Of a stretch of DNA of 27,818 bases, positions 1 through 11,578 are shown one piece after another. The stretch comes from Drechslerella dactyloides. Its lineage: Eukaryota; Ascomycota; Orbiliomycetes; Orbiliales; Orbiliaceae. Under the pieces are notes generated by a model, which did not search any database, was not told where the DNA came from, and saw only the letters and a program-made list of their open reading frames with translations. Location of the stretch: assembly GCA_020064725.1 (NCBI GenBank), contig JAGTWJ010000005.1, forward strand, positions 1-27,818, in the 5' to 3' direction. The stretch's first letter is position 1. The number at the start of each line of letters is the position of its first letter. Both the position numbers and the translations under genes were made by a program.

Positions 1-1546
1 TGTCTCCGCTGCACACGGAGCACCGATGGTACACCAGACTTCAGCTGATGGGGGAACCGAGGCTAAATGATTTTATAAACGGGGGAGAATGGGTCGCGGA
101 GGAATAATCCAACCGGTAACCACGCCTTGCAGATTATCAGATGCAGTTGATGCTGCTCGAACAGCAGAACAAGAAGCGATTGATGATGGCCCGTGCAGAA
201 CAAGATCAGATTCATATCGTGGTAACGAGCCTCGGCCCATGGCTCCGTACCCTACCAAAGCCTGTCGCCTTCCGGCCCTCGGCAGCACCGTCCCCTCAGT
301 CCTTCAGCCGACATCAAACGAGGTACACCGAAGATGGGCGCACAACCCGGCCCGGCGGCGCTCGCCACTCCCAGACGGGAACATGCAGATCCAACGGGGA
401 TCTCCCGCTGCTGCTGGGATAGCAGCTTTCAACGGCCAGGTCACTCAGAACCCCTCCAGTCTTTGCAATATGAGGTTCACGAAGCTAATCTTTCTGCCCT
501 TTGGTAACTTGTAGCCGACCATGCCCAACGCTGCCATGATGAGACCTCCCAGCTCTCTCACCCGGGCTTCGCGGGTGTTGCCCCTCATATGAATGAGCAG
601 GCCATGAACCCTGCCATGCGGCAGCAGGCCGCCCAGGCTGGGAGAGGCCAACCTACAATGTGGCCCGCCAGCGTGCCCATACCGAATCCCCAGGCCGCCG
701 CCGCCGCACAACAACAGATGGCGCAGCTAGCTGCGCACGCCGCACACCAAGCCGGCGCCCAGCAGCCACAGGGTCAACAGCCACAACAAGCGCAGACCCC
801 ACAGGTTGCTCCATCGCCGGCCCCATCGGCGGGAGGAGCTCAGAATATCGGGACGCCCGGAGCTCGCCCGGGTGGTCCTCACCAGGCTATGCCTCCGCCG
901 TCCGCGCCAGCGGCGAACCAGACCGCTGGTCGTACCTCGCCACAGTCTAACGCCATGCCACCAACTCCAACCAACAAGGCTGGAGGTGCGGCAAGAAAGA
1001 AGGACGCCAAGGGCGACCGTAAGCAGAGCGTAAGTTTTCCCCAACATCTGATGAAACCCGCCGGTTGGACTCGCAGGTTGTTGACTTTTGTATGAACTCT
1101 AGCGCCCGAGCAAGAAGGCTGCCGGCGCGGCTGCCGCGAATGTCGCAGCCGGAGCGCCAACGCCGTCGGATGCAGAGACCCCTGCTCCCGACACGCCTAT
1201 GACCCCTTCGAATGCCAACTCTTTCAGCGGTCCTGGAAATGTTGGCAAAGTTCAGGGCAACTTCCCCAATCCTGCAGTGCCAGTTGCTGGTGGCGCGTCT
1301 GTTCCTGAAGCTGTTCCGAATGCCGTCGCGGCTGTTTCCCAATCGATGGCACCAACCGAGTCGTCTGAAAACCCCGGCTTTGGTGTCATGGGCGACTTGG
1401 GTGGGTTCGGCGACCAGGGCGAGCTCATGGAATTTGACTTTGAAAGCTTCTTAAATCCTGAAGCCACTGCTACCGCTGATTTGAATTTTGACTTCACGGC
1501 CTTTGGAGGAGGCATTGATGATGTTACCCTTGATGGGGCCCCCTGA
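1..1546 (+). CDS. somA: SomA/Flo8-type transcriptional regulator, 3' part (5' end outside window; frame broken near left edge)
   Basis: SomA (Aspergillus) and Flo8 (yeast) are LisH-domain regulators acting downstream of cAMP-PKA in adhesion, development and biofilm formation. The LisH N-terminus lies beyond the left edge. Visible here is the family's conserved block QMQLMLLEQQNKKRLMMARA at about 138-197, preceded by NPTGNHALQ in another frame. Then come KRGTPKM (about 316-336), SPLPDGNMQIQRGSPAA (about 362-413) and MMRPPSS (about 536-556). A Gln/Pro/Ala-rich stretch follows at 589-1029, and an acidic, aromatic C-terminus (MEFDFESF, LNFDFTAF) at 1429-1503. A clean intron lies at 1030-1102 (GTAAGT..TAG), joining KGDRKQS to RPSKKAAG. 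The coding frame after 560 is intact to TGA at 1544-1546. Before that, consecutive conserved pieces lie in different frames (see findings), so the ortholog is recognisable but not readable as given. Family assignment is from recognised motifs and the frame breaks are seen directly; whether they are errors or real is inference. Confidence 0.82.
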
Positions 1547-3222
1547 GCGGAATACCAGAGTCGGCCGACTGTCCGGCCGTTGTGGAGGACAGCATTATAT
1601 GATAGATTCCCGCACCTTTATTCGTTATGATGAAGGCTTCTCGGTCTATATTTTGAAGGTTCCCTTCTCTAGTTTTTTTTCGTTTTGCTTTTTCTTTTCG
1701 GCTGAAGAGTTCCACGGACTGTCTGCTTGGGCGTTTGCAAGGTGTCAGGCTTATAATTTGAGTTTCTTCGTCTTTTCGTTGCCGGCTTTTCTCCTTTGGT
1801 GGACCTATCGTGACTGTTTTATTCCTGTCGCATGTATCAAATGCCCCCCCTTGAATCGAGCTGGTCGCTTGTCTGTCTTTCGCTGCCCTTCTGTCCAAAG
1901 TTGACCTTTTGGGTATGGAGGCGCGATGGAGGCGTTTGCGGCTATGTTACCCACCTCTGGCTCTTAACTTGACTTGACTGTCCTCATCCCTGCCGCTGAT
2001 GCGATATCTAACCAACTAACTACCACCTGTATGTTCTGGGCCCATGCTTAAAACGTGTTTGGCGAGAGCAAAAGTGATTTTTTATTTTTTATTTTTCAAA
2101 TCCCTTGTATCCAATTTTTTTTTTTGCGCCGACTGATTGGTTGATTCGATTGATTGATGTCGTTCCTTCTTCGATTCGATGATATTCTTTCTTCCTTACC
2201 CGATTCATTTCCCCTCCTAATACCCAACCTTATCATCTGGCTTTTTATATTATCATATTTTTTTTTACATTTTTTTTTTTTACATTTAGGTGGTTTTTAA
2301 GAAAACAATTAACGACTCTTCTTCCCCTTTGATCTGGGTACTTACTTACTTACTTGCTTGGCTATCATGACTACTTACTTGCTTATATGGCAGTGCTGTT
2401 CTTCGGTGGATGGATTATTGTGTGGAGCTGCGGATGTACTGTTGATGATGACTTGCGCATGCATGCACACGTGCGCGCTTTATTCTTGTTTCCTCACCTA
2501 TTATATTAAATAACTCTGATCTATCTACTCGTATTTATCATGATTTCTTTCTTCCTGTCGGATGTGGTATTTTAGTGCAGCGGGGTCTTTCCCGGACCTG
2601 ATCGTGGAACCGACGGGTTCGACCTTTCTGTTGCCTTATGATAGTGGTTTCTTTTCGGCAGCTGTCCTTCCTTCCTTCCTTCCTTCACTACGATGTCTTT
2701 AGTGGCGGTGGTTTGCGGGTTGGAGCGATTTTTATATATAAGTGGTCGGATGTGCATGTTTTGTGATTAATGCTGTTTCCTTATATTGTTTACCGGCTGG
2801 CGAATATAATGCGCGTCCACGTTGAACGTGGGGTTATGAGCTGTATCTAATTTATGATGACTAGTATGCATGCATTTTGCGCACTCCGTGTTTTCGTCTA
2901 CGCTCCCCACGGGGTGATAGCTCGTCCTTTGAAGGTGGTGTTATAACGTTAGTGCGTGGTAGCGGCATGGTTGCAGATGGCGGTACTCCGCATATAACCC
3001 AGATGCCTTGAAGTATGATACCGATAATTTCCACCTATATATGTACAAAAATTGCAGAAACGCCGTTGATGCTGCGTACGCCGTATAACAAAACAAACCT
3101 GAGATCATATATACAGCCACTCTAGCCATACCGATGTCTTCATCCACATCTTCATTTTACGCTAACGTTCCTTAGTCGCGAGATGGTGATCCGTGTCCTC
3201 TTCGATCGCGCGTAGCGTGGTA

Positions 3223-3271
3223 GAGTGAGTGAGTGAGTGAGTGAGTGAGTGAGTGAGTGAGTGAGTGAGTG
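3223..3271. repeat. GAGT tetranucleotide microsatellite, about 12 units
   Basis: An uninterrupted run of the 4-nt unit GAGT, read directly. It lies about 135 bp beyond the 3' end of the mL41 coding region. It is likely to vary in length between strains. Confidence 0.95.
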
Positions 3272-3383
3272 GTCGTCCCGCTACGACGTTAGCGGTATGG
3301 TATGGTATGTGGCGTTCATGTCGTCTGCGAACGCCATGCGCGGCGGGCCGCCGGGCGGCATGAACGGCGGAGTAGAGGGAAAG

Positions 3384-3403
3384 AAGGAAGGAAGGAAGGA
3401 AGG
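3384..3403. repeat. AAGG tetranucleotide microsatellite
   Basis: Five units of AAGG immediately downstream of the mL41 stop codon (minus-strand gene ending at 3407). It is complementary to the CCTT tract at about 2665-2686. No function is implied. Confidence 0.9.
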
Positions 3404-3406
3404 TGA

Positions 3407-3818
3407 CTAGTTGACGCCGTTCATGCGCTTCCAGCGCTCGAGGTAGGCTTCGCCGGACATGGGGCTTTCTTTGCCGAATTTTCCTTTCGACGGTTCGAGT
3501 TTCATTGTGACGAAGGGTGTCAACTGCGTTTTATTTTTAAGGCATCGTTAGCAATCGAGCGATACGATACCGACGGGCGAATGGCCGCGGCGACGGGATT
3601 GTACACACCTTAAAGTCCCCGAGGTCCGGGACGACGTAGTTCCGCATCTTGCGCCGGTCGAGAATGTACCCGCCGTACTTGGTATGTCGGCCCATAGACC
3701 CGGATCCCGTGCCCTTGTAGTAGCCGCCGTTGACCTGTTTCGGCGTCAGCGGGAGACGCTTGATGCCGCCTTTTGTGCCACCCATCATTAGGCAGAGGGC
3801 GCGGGTCGGTGCAACCAT
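3407..3818 (-). CDS. MRPL27: Mitochondrial large-subunit ribosomal protein mL41 (MRPL27 family)
   Basis: Structural protein of the mitochondrial 54S ribosomal subunit. Two exons: 3609-3818 (70 codons, starting MVAPTRALCLMMGG) and 3407-3523. They are separated by an intron at 3524-3608 with donor GTGTGT, branch-like TGCTAAC and acceptor CGCAG; the junction is in phase 0. The protein is 108 residues, normal for fungal mL41. The family signature is clear: LPLTPKQVNGGYYKGTGSGS, then GRHTKYGGYILD, then YVVPDLGDFK. After the splice comes LTPFVT and a C-terminus with SPMSGEAYLERWKRMNGVN. The basic, Met-rich N-terminus may serve as the mitochondrial import signal. It is transcribed in the same direction as the Zn2Cys6 gene upstream but with 1.1 kb between them, so it has its own promoter. 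Confidence 0.88.
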
Positions 3819-4951
3819 CGTGGCGGGAGCTGCAGCGGATGGTGTCCGGTTGGTAGACGGGTGGGAGGCGGGAGGTGTGTCGGTGGACGGGTGTCGTGGG
3901 GATCCGGCTTCGGCTTGTCGTTGTCGCGAGGTGAAGTTGTAAAGATTTCTGGTGGGTTTTCCTAATGCGGTTGCGAGGAAGGTACGACAGCGTCAACGCA
4001 AAAGCTTTGGGAATTTGTGGTATTTGCGTTCAACCACAACCACTGTTTTAGCATAGCAATGCGGTGCGTCTATCGAGTTCAAGGTGTGAGATAAAGACCG
4101 AGATCTAGCTCGATTCAATCGATATTTGCTATCTAAACTACTACGGACATGTTAAATATCCTGGCCCTATTCCATATCCCCCATCCCATAAATAAAAATT
4201 CCATCCTTCTTCCCACTCTGTTAAAAATCCCTCCCACACCTAACTGCAAAACCTGTGTCTTGAGACTACCCAAATCGCAACCCAAGCTCAGCCAAGTAGA
4301 AAAGATCAAGGTATTAGAGATGCGATAGTATACTAGTAGACATACCTATCAAATCTCTGAAGTCAAATTACCCCTCCGTGCGCAGTGAAATCCCAGCCCG
4401 CCACCCATACTGTGAACCAACCCCCAAAGTTTTCCGGAACACCGCGAAAATACCAGTCTCAACCGGGGCCACGTATAATCGGTGAGAAAAATGCCGCCCA
4501 CCAACCCTCTTCTTGAAGTCTGATTTTGTTGGAAAGCAATGCGCCTTTGCCAGAGCTTTTATTCGTGTATTAAGGCAACACCACATAAAATTTTTGATGA
4601 AAAAAGAAAAAGAAAAGAAAAAGGAACAATCACTCAAGAATGGTAGAAAGCGCAAGTAAAAGACAACTAAGAATAAGCTAGTAATACTGTTTAGGACTCA
4701 GCAATATATATCAAGAGCAACAGGAACAAACATGAGTACAACAACCGCCAGAAGGACACGAGATTACCTACATAAGATATCGGCAGGCCGCGACCATACC
4801 ACAAGCATTGAAAGGATAAAATACTACGAAGCACATAAAAGAATGCAGAGAGGACCAAAAGAAACACGAGCAGAATAAAAAGGCGAACGGAGTCCAGCAA
4901 CGAAAGCATTTTGCAATTTTCATCGCGGACTACGACGTCACCTTCAGGTAG
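3819..4951. other. Intergenic: mL41 promoter and 3' flank of the Zn2Cys6 gene
   Basis: No coding region is supported. The stretch has A-rich runs (about 4590-4625) and A/T-rich sequence toward 4700-4950. Translations of open frames here (for example 4368-4655 and 4691-4909 on the minus strand) are hydrophobic or low in complexity and match no family known to me. It should contain the mL41 promoter (near 3819-4100) and the 3' UTR of the transcription factor gene. Confidence 0.55.
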
Positions 4952-6802
4952 TCAACGAGCCGATCTGGTGCCGGCGCGCAGCATTGTCTGCTCCGACGGC
5001 TGATACGACCTGAGGTCGCTCGTTTTGGAGTACTTTCGATACCCGTGGTGAAAGCCCGAGTTTGTTCTCTGCACCGATCCCGTCGGTGGCGGCATATCAC
5101 ACTTGCTGCCTCCGGAGAAAGGGGTGGAGGCTTTCATAGGGCCGCGGGGAGGGGTCACAGGTGTCGGGCCCGAACCCTTCTGCACGGACCTGGATCTCCC
5201 AAGGTGGGCCGCTGAGACGCCGCCAGTCACGGCGTTCGTGATACCTGCCTCAGACGAAGCGAACCCGTATGAATGCGAGCTGGGCGGAGACACACTGTGG
5301 CGGTAAGAGATGGAGGATGTCGACTTACGGCCAGACGCGCTGTGAGCTGGTATCGCGGAAGACGATGGAGGCCCGTAGGCTTCCAGCCCGGACAAGGTTG
5401 GATAGGAATCCAGGCGATACGGAGCGTGGAACCGCGGCTGGGATATAGGGCCTTGCTGATACATGCCGGTGACTGGTTGGGGAGTCGTCTGCGTCCCATG
5501 CATCGCAGTGGTAGCCTCGCAGGTTTCCATCATTGGATCGGACGAGACGGCGAGCGGTGGGACTGGGGCCGGTCTCGTTGGTGCTGGAGGGGCGCGGATA
5601 TCTAGCCGTTCGACACCGTCGGATATGTTGCTCAAAGGGTACGAGTACTGCGCACCCTCTCGCATATTTGAAGTCGGTAATAGACTCGTTGGGAACGGCG
5701 AGGCGGTAGTAACCACTGGCAGTTGGCTGAGCGTACCGGTGCTATCGATGTACACCGGCGTCTGCATGAGGCCGCCAGTAACCTGGGGGTATCCCGGTCC
5801 CATCGCTTCCGGGGAGGCGCTAGCGCTGTGAGCGATAGGACTGGTCTCTTCAACTCTATCATCTTCTTCAATCGGTGAGGTTCCCCATGACTGAGGGATA
5901 TAGTTCCGAGTTCCCATCGTTTCTATTGTCTCCATGTGTGCGTCTGCGGGTGCCGCGAAGCTGCTGCATACACCTGCATGGCTGCTGGGGACAGCCTCCA
6001 CAGCGTTCGTGGCGAGTAACTCGAGGTTGCTTTCTTCCGGGGCGTGGGAGTTCTGGTAGGGGTGATTGCGGTGGCTGATGGACGGGGCCGAACGACTGGT
6101 ATGCAGTGGGTGGTGGTGGCGCTGGGCAGCCTCATGGTACTGGGCAACGGCGGCAGACTGCAGCTGGTCGAAGGCTGGAATGTTCAGTCCAGGAGGCGCT
6201 GACAGGCACTGTCCACTGGCTGTATAGGCTGAAGCTCCCTGCTGAATATAATCTGGTATTGCCGGTTCAAATGCCGTATCATGAGGGGCCCGAAACGGCA
6301 AGGTCAAGCCTCCTAAGTCGAGCTGTTGGCACGATACCCGCAAGAATTGGCAATCCTTGACGGCGCCAGCCATCTGGCAACTTTGGCATCCGCTATCGTT
6401 ACCCGGGTCTCCACTGCAGCGGATCTTTCTCTTCCGGCAACGGCCGCACTGTTTGATCGTGATATCTCAGTAAACCGCTGCCAATGACTCCTCATAGAAG
6501 CGCTTATAGGGATCGATACCGAAGATACATGCAAGTGTGTATACATGAATTCGAGAGTGATTACCCAGAACAAGAGGATGGAAGCTTACCGCTACGGGGA
6601 CTCGTTTGCGGGAATTGGCATGGCTGCTATGATATGAGTCCGAATCTCTCAACCCGGGGTCCTCCCGAGCTGATGGATGGAAGAAAGGAACTGCTCTCGT
6701 GGGAGCGTTCCGCTCGTATGCGTTCTGCCTGTTCGACAATGGAACATACCTGGCGGAGATCGCACCAGGGTAGGAATGCCTATTGCTTCGTGAGAAAGAC
6801 AT
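4952..6802 (-). CDS. Zn2Cys6 (Gal4-type) fungal transcription factor
   Basis: Predicted nuclear DNA-binding regulator. Two exons: 6590-6802 (71 codons) and 4952-6448, with a phase-0 intron at 6449-6589 (GTAAGC..ACAG) exactly before the first zinc-cluster cysteine. The 569-residue product has a basic lead-in SRKRVPVA, then the binuclear cluster with Cys at residues 72, 75, 82, 92, 95 and 104 (C-x2-C-x6-C-x9-C-x2-C-x8-C). The core RCRKRKIRCSGDPG is followed by CQFLRVS. The remaining ~450 residues are Ser/Pro/Gly/His-rich and look disordered. I see no fungal-specific TF middle-homology domain. The start is the first ATG in frame; the frame continues upstream without another ATG. The N-terminus (MSFSRSNRHSYPG) resembles other ascomycete C6 proteins that I cannot name, and the target genes are unknown. 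It has 5.7 kb of gene-free DNA upstream. Confidence 0.85.
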
Positions 6803-8287
6803 GGTGTAAACGTCTACAGCGAAGTAACAGAATCCACGAATACCATACAATGGATGAACGCAGGATAGTGCGCTGATGGAAGGAAGTGGCTCTGGGGCTC
6901 TTTGAGAACGGTGTACACCGTGCACCCTCTCAGGGAACTCTGGAATCCAGGGACTTGAAGACTACTTTCTCTTGCTCTTCGCTTCTAGTTTGAGCACAAG
7001 AAGTTTAGCGACAGAGTGAGCCTCATCCAAGTATATATTGGCATACGTATACTGAGCTTAGGCAAAGAGAAGGAATCCTAAGTCCAAGGCGATGAGATAT
7101 CGGAGCAGATTGGGAGGAATAGGATGAGTTGGGTCAATGAAAAGCCAATATAGTCGTTTAAGAACTTAGGTGGTGAGTAGTCAGTCTCTCAACGCTGAGC
7201 TTCTTGATACTAGACTAGGTGGTGAGCTGGTAGACCAGACACGACCACAGGGATTAGTGCGGAAGCCTCAAACTAAGGAGCCGTAAGCATGGAAGACGGC
7301 GTGTGGTTTTCTTAGTTAAGGCAGCCGTCAACGTTCCGACGGCTGGTCCGTCCGTCCGTCCGATAGTGGTGGCTTGAGTACAAGAGCAAGCTTAGGGCGT
7401 TGAAAGCCCTGTGGGATGGTCCGAATGATCGATTATGAGGCAGACTATTTTGTACGTGAGACGATAATATGATCTGTGTAATCGGAAGGCCGTCTCGGGG
7501 ACGTTTGAGAATGCGAGATGATATCGAAAAAAAGGGATTTACAGAGTTTGCAGCTGGCTGGAAATACTCATCTATATAACATCTTTCAAGCACGTACTGC
7601 GTTCGAGAGACTCTCGGAAATCAATATCATATTGTGACATGCACTTTTCAGCTGCCGTCAATCGTATGCATATGTGCCCCTCACCCGGGTATGCGCTGAA
7701 TCGTGGTGCAGGCTGCAGCAGTATCCAAATGTGATCTCCTCCTAACGCGGCAAAGATTGATTTCCCCAAACGCCTGGCTGTCTTACTATCTATAGCACTA
7801 TGCACATTGGTGCTCTACCATCCGGCGCATTGACTGGAGGGACAGGGTACCTAAAGCCATGTGACTACCTAGATTGATACCATAGTTGTGTTTTAAGTCA
7901 GAGGTCTCGATCCAACATTCTACATTTTGTCACTGCGGTCCATCAAACGAAAGTTGATCGTCGAGACTCAATCCCGCTCATTGGCTTCGTTGTTCGAACA
8001 GCATACCAACATAGCTTGGGCTCTTGATATCATCGAGCGACAAGTTGTAAGGTTAAATTTCAATCAAGCTGGCGGCGGGATTGTCAACTACTAGACAGAT
8101 GTGATACGATACTGATCAAGGAGTGTCCCATACTCGAGTCATACAAGCAAGGGTATGTAGAGGCTGCCTATGCCTCGCATACGCTTTTCCTCATTGCCAT
8201 GAATGACTGTGGAAGACGCTATATGTCAATCTATACCCGAGACTACATTCTATAGCATTCCCGCCACCTAGCCAGGTAATAGGCTTT

Positions 8288-8310
8288 ATCCGGTTCAGCT
8301 GAAACCGGAT
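8288..8310. repeat. Near-perfect 23-nt palindrome
   Basis: ATCCGGTT-CAGCTG-A-AACCGGAT: 8-bp arms are exact reverse complements around the self-complementary CAGCTG, with a single unpaired A. Flanking TAATA and TATTA extend the dyad loosely. It could be a binding site for a dimeric regulator or a transposon remnant; nothing here decides. Confidence 0.7.
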
Positions 8311-9534
8311 TATTACAATTTCTGTGTACCCCGCTCTTTCATCCTTCCGCGGCTTTGACAGGCAACATCAGCGGGACGACATTCCCACTCGAAATTGCAC
8401 GATACTGGGACGAAAGTCGTGAATAGTTAGATTACTCTCAAGCCGACAGCACTAGCCTAACGTATCAGTCGAGAAACAAGCATTCCAGAAGGAGAATACC
8501 AAAAGAGACGGCGAAAACAATGCCTCAGATTCAAGGCGATTGAATTGGCTGGTCTGGATATTAATCATGTAATCTGCCAACGAGAGGGGCCAAAGAGGTC
8601 TCATGGTGGCAGGCGTCCAGGGTTACAGTCCTCGGACTCATGCCCAATTGAGTTCAGTCTATGCGTGCGCATGGTGCCATGGTGCCACAAGGGGTGCGTT
8701 TTTCCCCGCAGCTTGCAGATATACAATCTGGTGAGGATATTTGAACTCTTTCTTTGTTGCGCATCAAAACTAGTACGCTGCAGGGACCGGAATTGGCAGC
8801 TTGTTAAAATAATTGATGGCCGTCTGCTCCGCTTGCAGTTGCTACACAGCAGATACTTGGGCAGCGCATCGTGGCCAGATTTAACTTTGCAGGCAGCTTC
8901 CAGAAAAATTTCGCTACGTCTAAGAAACAACAAAGAAAGTTTTCCCAGCAAGCCAAATGGTATCGATAACGATTTAGAAAGCTGTTGGCGATTGGTGTAC
9001 ACAAAGGAAATACCTAGTCACATAGAGCCTATTGACACTCGTGAATCTAGCGCGCGACGGGCGAACGCATATCATGCTTGGAGCCCACGATGCGGGCCTG
9101 CGCGCCACTCTCTGTTCCACCGTCGAAATGACAGATGTACTTTTAGGTCAACCAGGCCACACGGGCGATGGAATAACACTGCCTGTGGACAAAAAGTACC
9201 AGGAGATACGCATGTTGATTGACGCCTTATGCAGTACCACGGTAACGGCTAGTTGCATGCATCAAATGTTACAACAAGTAGCTCGGTATGAGCTTTGAGG
9301 GCCCTGTCATTAGGTTAGCCTCGTTTTCGACAAGTCACAAGCATGTACCGCTGTCAGCCCCCACGACCCAGATGTAGACGAAGACGTATATATGACTTTG
9401 ATATTAAGTTAATTATACGCTAGTTGCTTTGCCGCTGCGCCTTTCATAGCAGGATCAAAGTGAGCCCGAAACTAGGGTATGACACGACAATCCACTATCT
9501 TTCCGGGTTTACGTCCATTCAGACCCCTGCGAAA

Positions 9535-9936
9535 TAGTCTCGGGGACACTGTCGAGTACCCGAGACTAGCTCGCGAACAGTCTCAGCCCATTTACGAATG
9601 GAAAGGTTCGCGGGATATCCAGATGAATGGAGGGTGTCCTTTGACAGCTATTTGTCTCGGGGACTAGCCAGCCGTGACTAATCTTACAGCATTTGTGTTC
9701 CATAGCGCCATTTCGTTGGTCGAGGCGGCTCTAGGCCTGTTAGGCTGCTAGAACAGTACATGACAAGTATCCGTCTAGGCGTGTATCAAGTAGTCTCGGA
9801 AGGGACCCGGCTGAGGCTTCAATAGCATCCTACTTCCATGTCAACGTCAGCTGCAGGAACACGCAAAACAACATTTTCTAACGTAGCGTGATAGGACCGG
9901 GCCACCTCCTACGGCTAGCCGGCGTCCCCGAGACTA
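9535..9936. mobile_element. Candidate MITE-like element with 13-bp perfect terminal inverted repeats
   Basis: TAGTCTCGGGGAC at 9535-9547 is matched exactly by its reverse complement at 9924-9936, about 400 bp apart. The outer TA on both sides fits a TA target-site duplication with GTCTCGGGGAC as the terminal repeat, as in Tc1/mariner-type non-autonomous elements. There is no transposase frame inside. Further copies lie inside it: an inverted CCCGAGACTA at 9559-9568 (a 10-bp hairpin with the left end), GTCTCGGGGAC at 9654-9664 and TAGTCTCGG at 9791-9799. It may therefore be nested or rearranged. The mobile-element call is an inference from the terminal repeats. Confidence 0.42.
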
Positions 9937-11578
9937 ACGGTTGGCACCTATCTATCCACTTATTCAGCCCTTTGAGCCTCCCGTTCGACCCGAATACGAG
10001 ATAAAACAAGATCCGGGACAGATGTTGGAACGACACGGCCTAAGTACATCCCGGTACTGAACTACAGATACGTACTTATACTGTGTGAAAACCGTAACGC
10101 TTGCGCCATTGCGCGGGAAACGTAACTCAATTTTTTGTAAACCTTGGTCTCGCGATCAGCTACTGGGACATCCAATTATATTCAGCCCAGCTGGCATGCA
10201 TGCGTGTCGTACGGGACCGGATCGCGGTACAGGAATGAAACTTAATGACTTGCATTAATTCGCCGTGCGAGACTAGTCCTCTAAGTTCGCAGTCGCAGTG
10301 TCCCGAGATTATCGGTTCGACAAAGAGGACGAAACTGGAAGAAGACATAAAGAACTTGACTCGAACAGCATATTTGTACCTGCAAATGCAAGTGGCGTAC
10401 TACCAGCACCTGCAGAACAACTGTCAAATTCGAAAATCAAGAAACATAGATTCTGTGCATATTTGTACATATGTCCGCATCAGCCTTCGGAACTTGGCCC
10501 CGACCGGTCAGCTTGCGTCGACGGTGGCCAAAATCTGCATATAGACCGAGATTCCTGTCCTGCGATGGAACCAAGAACACCATGCACCGTACATGCAGAG
10601 ACGCAGCATTGTTTTCGTTTCATGCATGACCAGCACTACTCTCGCGTGGGATGCTGCTGGCAAGCAATGATCTGCGCTGCAGCGGAGTTGGTTACACCCA
10701 CTCATGAATTAAGATTGGCAAACACTAGATGCTCGAGAAATGACATGGACCACTAGAAACAACGATAGCCAAGCCGGGAAGCTGCAGGTCTTGCAGCAAA
10801 GCTCCCTGGAACGGGGATTTCACTATGATCATGAATGCAATTATAGACCCTGCCCTTGCACTTGCATCTAAGATCGGGACAAAGTCGTTTATGGCAGAGA
10901 ATCCCCCCAGCTTTATGACATGGATTTGCAGATCCTGTTGTGGCAACTGAACTGATCGTTGAGTGTGCCTACAGGGTGCGACATGCAGTTACCTGCCTGG
11001 CCAGCCGCTCTCTGCAGCACGGCATCTCGAGTGCCTCAGCTGTCCGCATCCGGAGGCCACCGCTTTAAGTATGATGGATAGGTAGTTGCGTTTTCATTGT
11101 ATGGGACGGAAATGCAAAGCGAGTTTTTGGGCCAGCATTCAAATGCCTGTGAGCCCCCAGGTTAGCATCCATGACAACTAGCATGAGTGGAACCGCCGGC
11201 ACAGGCATCCTGACGCGCATACTGCGAGGCTTGCATTCTCCCTAGGTTCTTTGTTCTAGAAGGTACAGCGTTCGGTCATTCGGCAGCACGGCAGGATGCA
11301 TAGTCATTACTACCTGGCACAAACCTGCCATGAAACTTTTCCGGCGGCGACTTGTACACACTAAAACTCTCGTGCGCTGCCGTAGCCGGTTTCTAGACAG
11401 TGTCACTACAGCAGTGATGGAGGCATGCAGCTGCCGCTGAAGCTTCTTCTACTTGCGGTATTATGCTAGCTGATAGTCTGAACGCCGTTGACCTACAACC
11501 GCTGTAAGTCAAATATTTCCACTCTCTGTGGGATATTATCCTTTCAGTTGTGGTTTTCTGATGCGTAGTATGGTTAAT

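Larger units (their letters stand above)
1547..3406. other. Intergenic / long 3' flank of somA
   Basis: No coding region is supported. The stretch is pyrimidine-rich on the + strand, with long T runs between about 1670 and 2290. It carries several tetranucleotide tracts: CTTA repeats near 2338-2363, CCTT repeats near 2665-2686 and GAGT repeats at 3223-3271. Short ORFs on the minus strand (2572-2757, 2941-3147) have no recognisable motif and low-complexity translations. It probably holds the somA 3' UTR and the 3' flank of the mL41 gene, which converges on it. Confidence 0.6.

Noticed and set aside
89..514. 141-codon open frame at the left edge as an independent gene
   Set aside because: Its segments are out-of-frame and partly in-frame pieces of somA; parts such as SPLPDGNMQIQRG are family sequence reached only by a frame change.
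3223..3271. Regular repeat as a possible CRISPR-like array
   Set aside because: A simple 4-nt microsatellite without spacers, in a eukaryotic genome.
3600..3625. CCCCGAGGTCC as another member of the GTCTCGGGGAC family
   Set aside because: It lies in mL41 coding sequence (PDLGDF), lacks the TA border and diverges after eight bases; chance similarity.
5463..5831. Plus-strand frames opposite the Zn2Cys6 gene
   Set aside because: Antisense shadows of a long, low-stop coding exon; no start context or family match.
8545..9222. 225-codon open frame in the large spacer
   Set aside because: Low-order composition rich in Cys, Arg and Ser, no recognisable domain, overlapping open frames on the other strand, and no splice pattern linking it to neighbours. 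Likely chance in a GC-balanced spacer.
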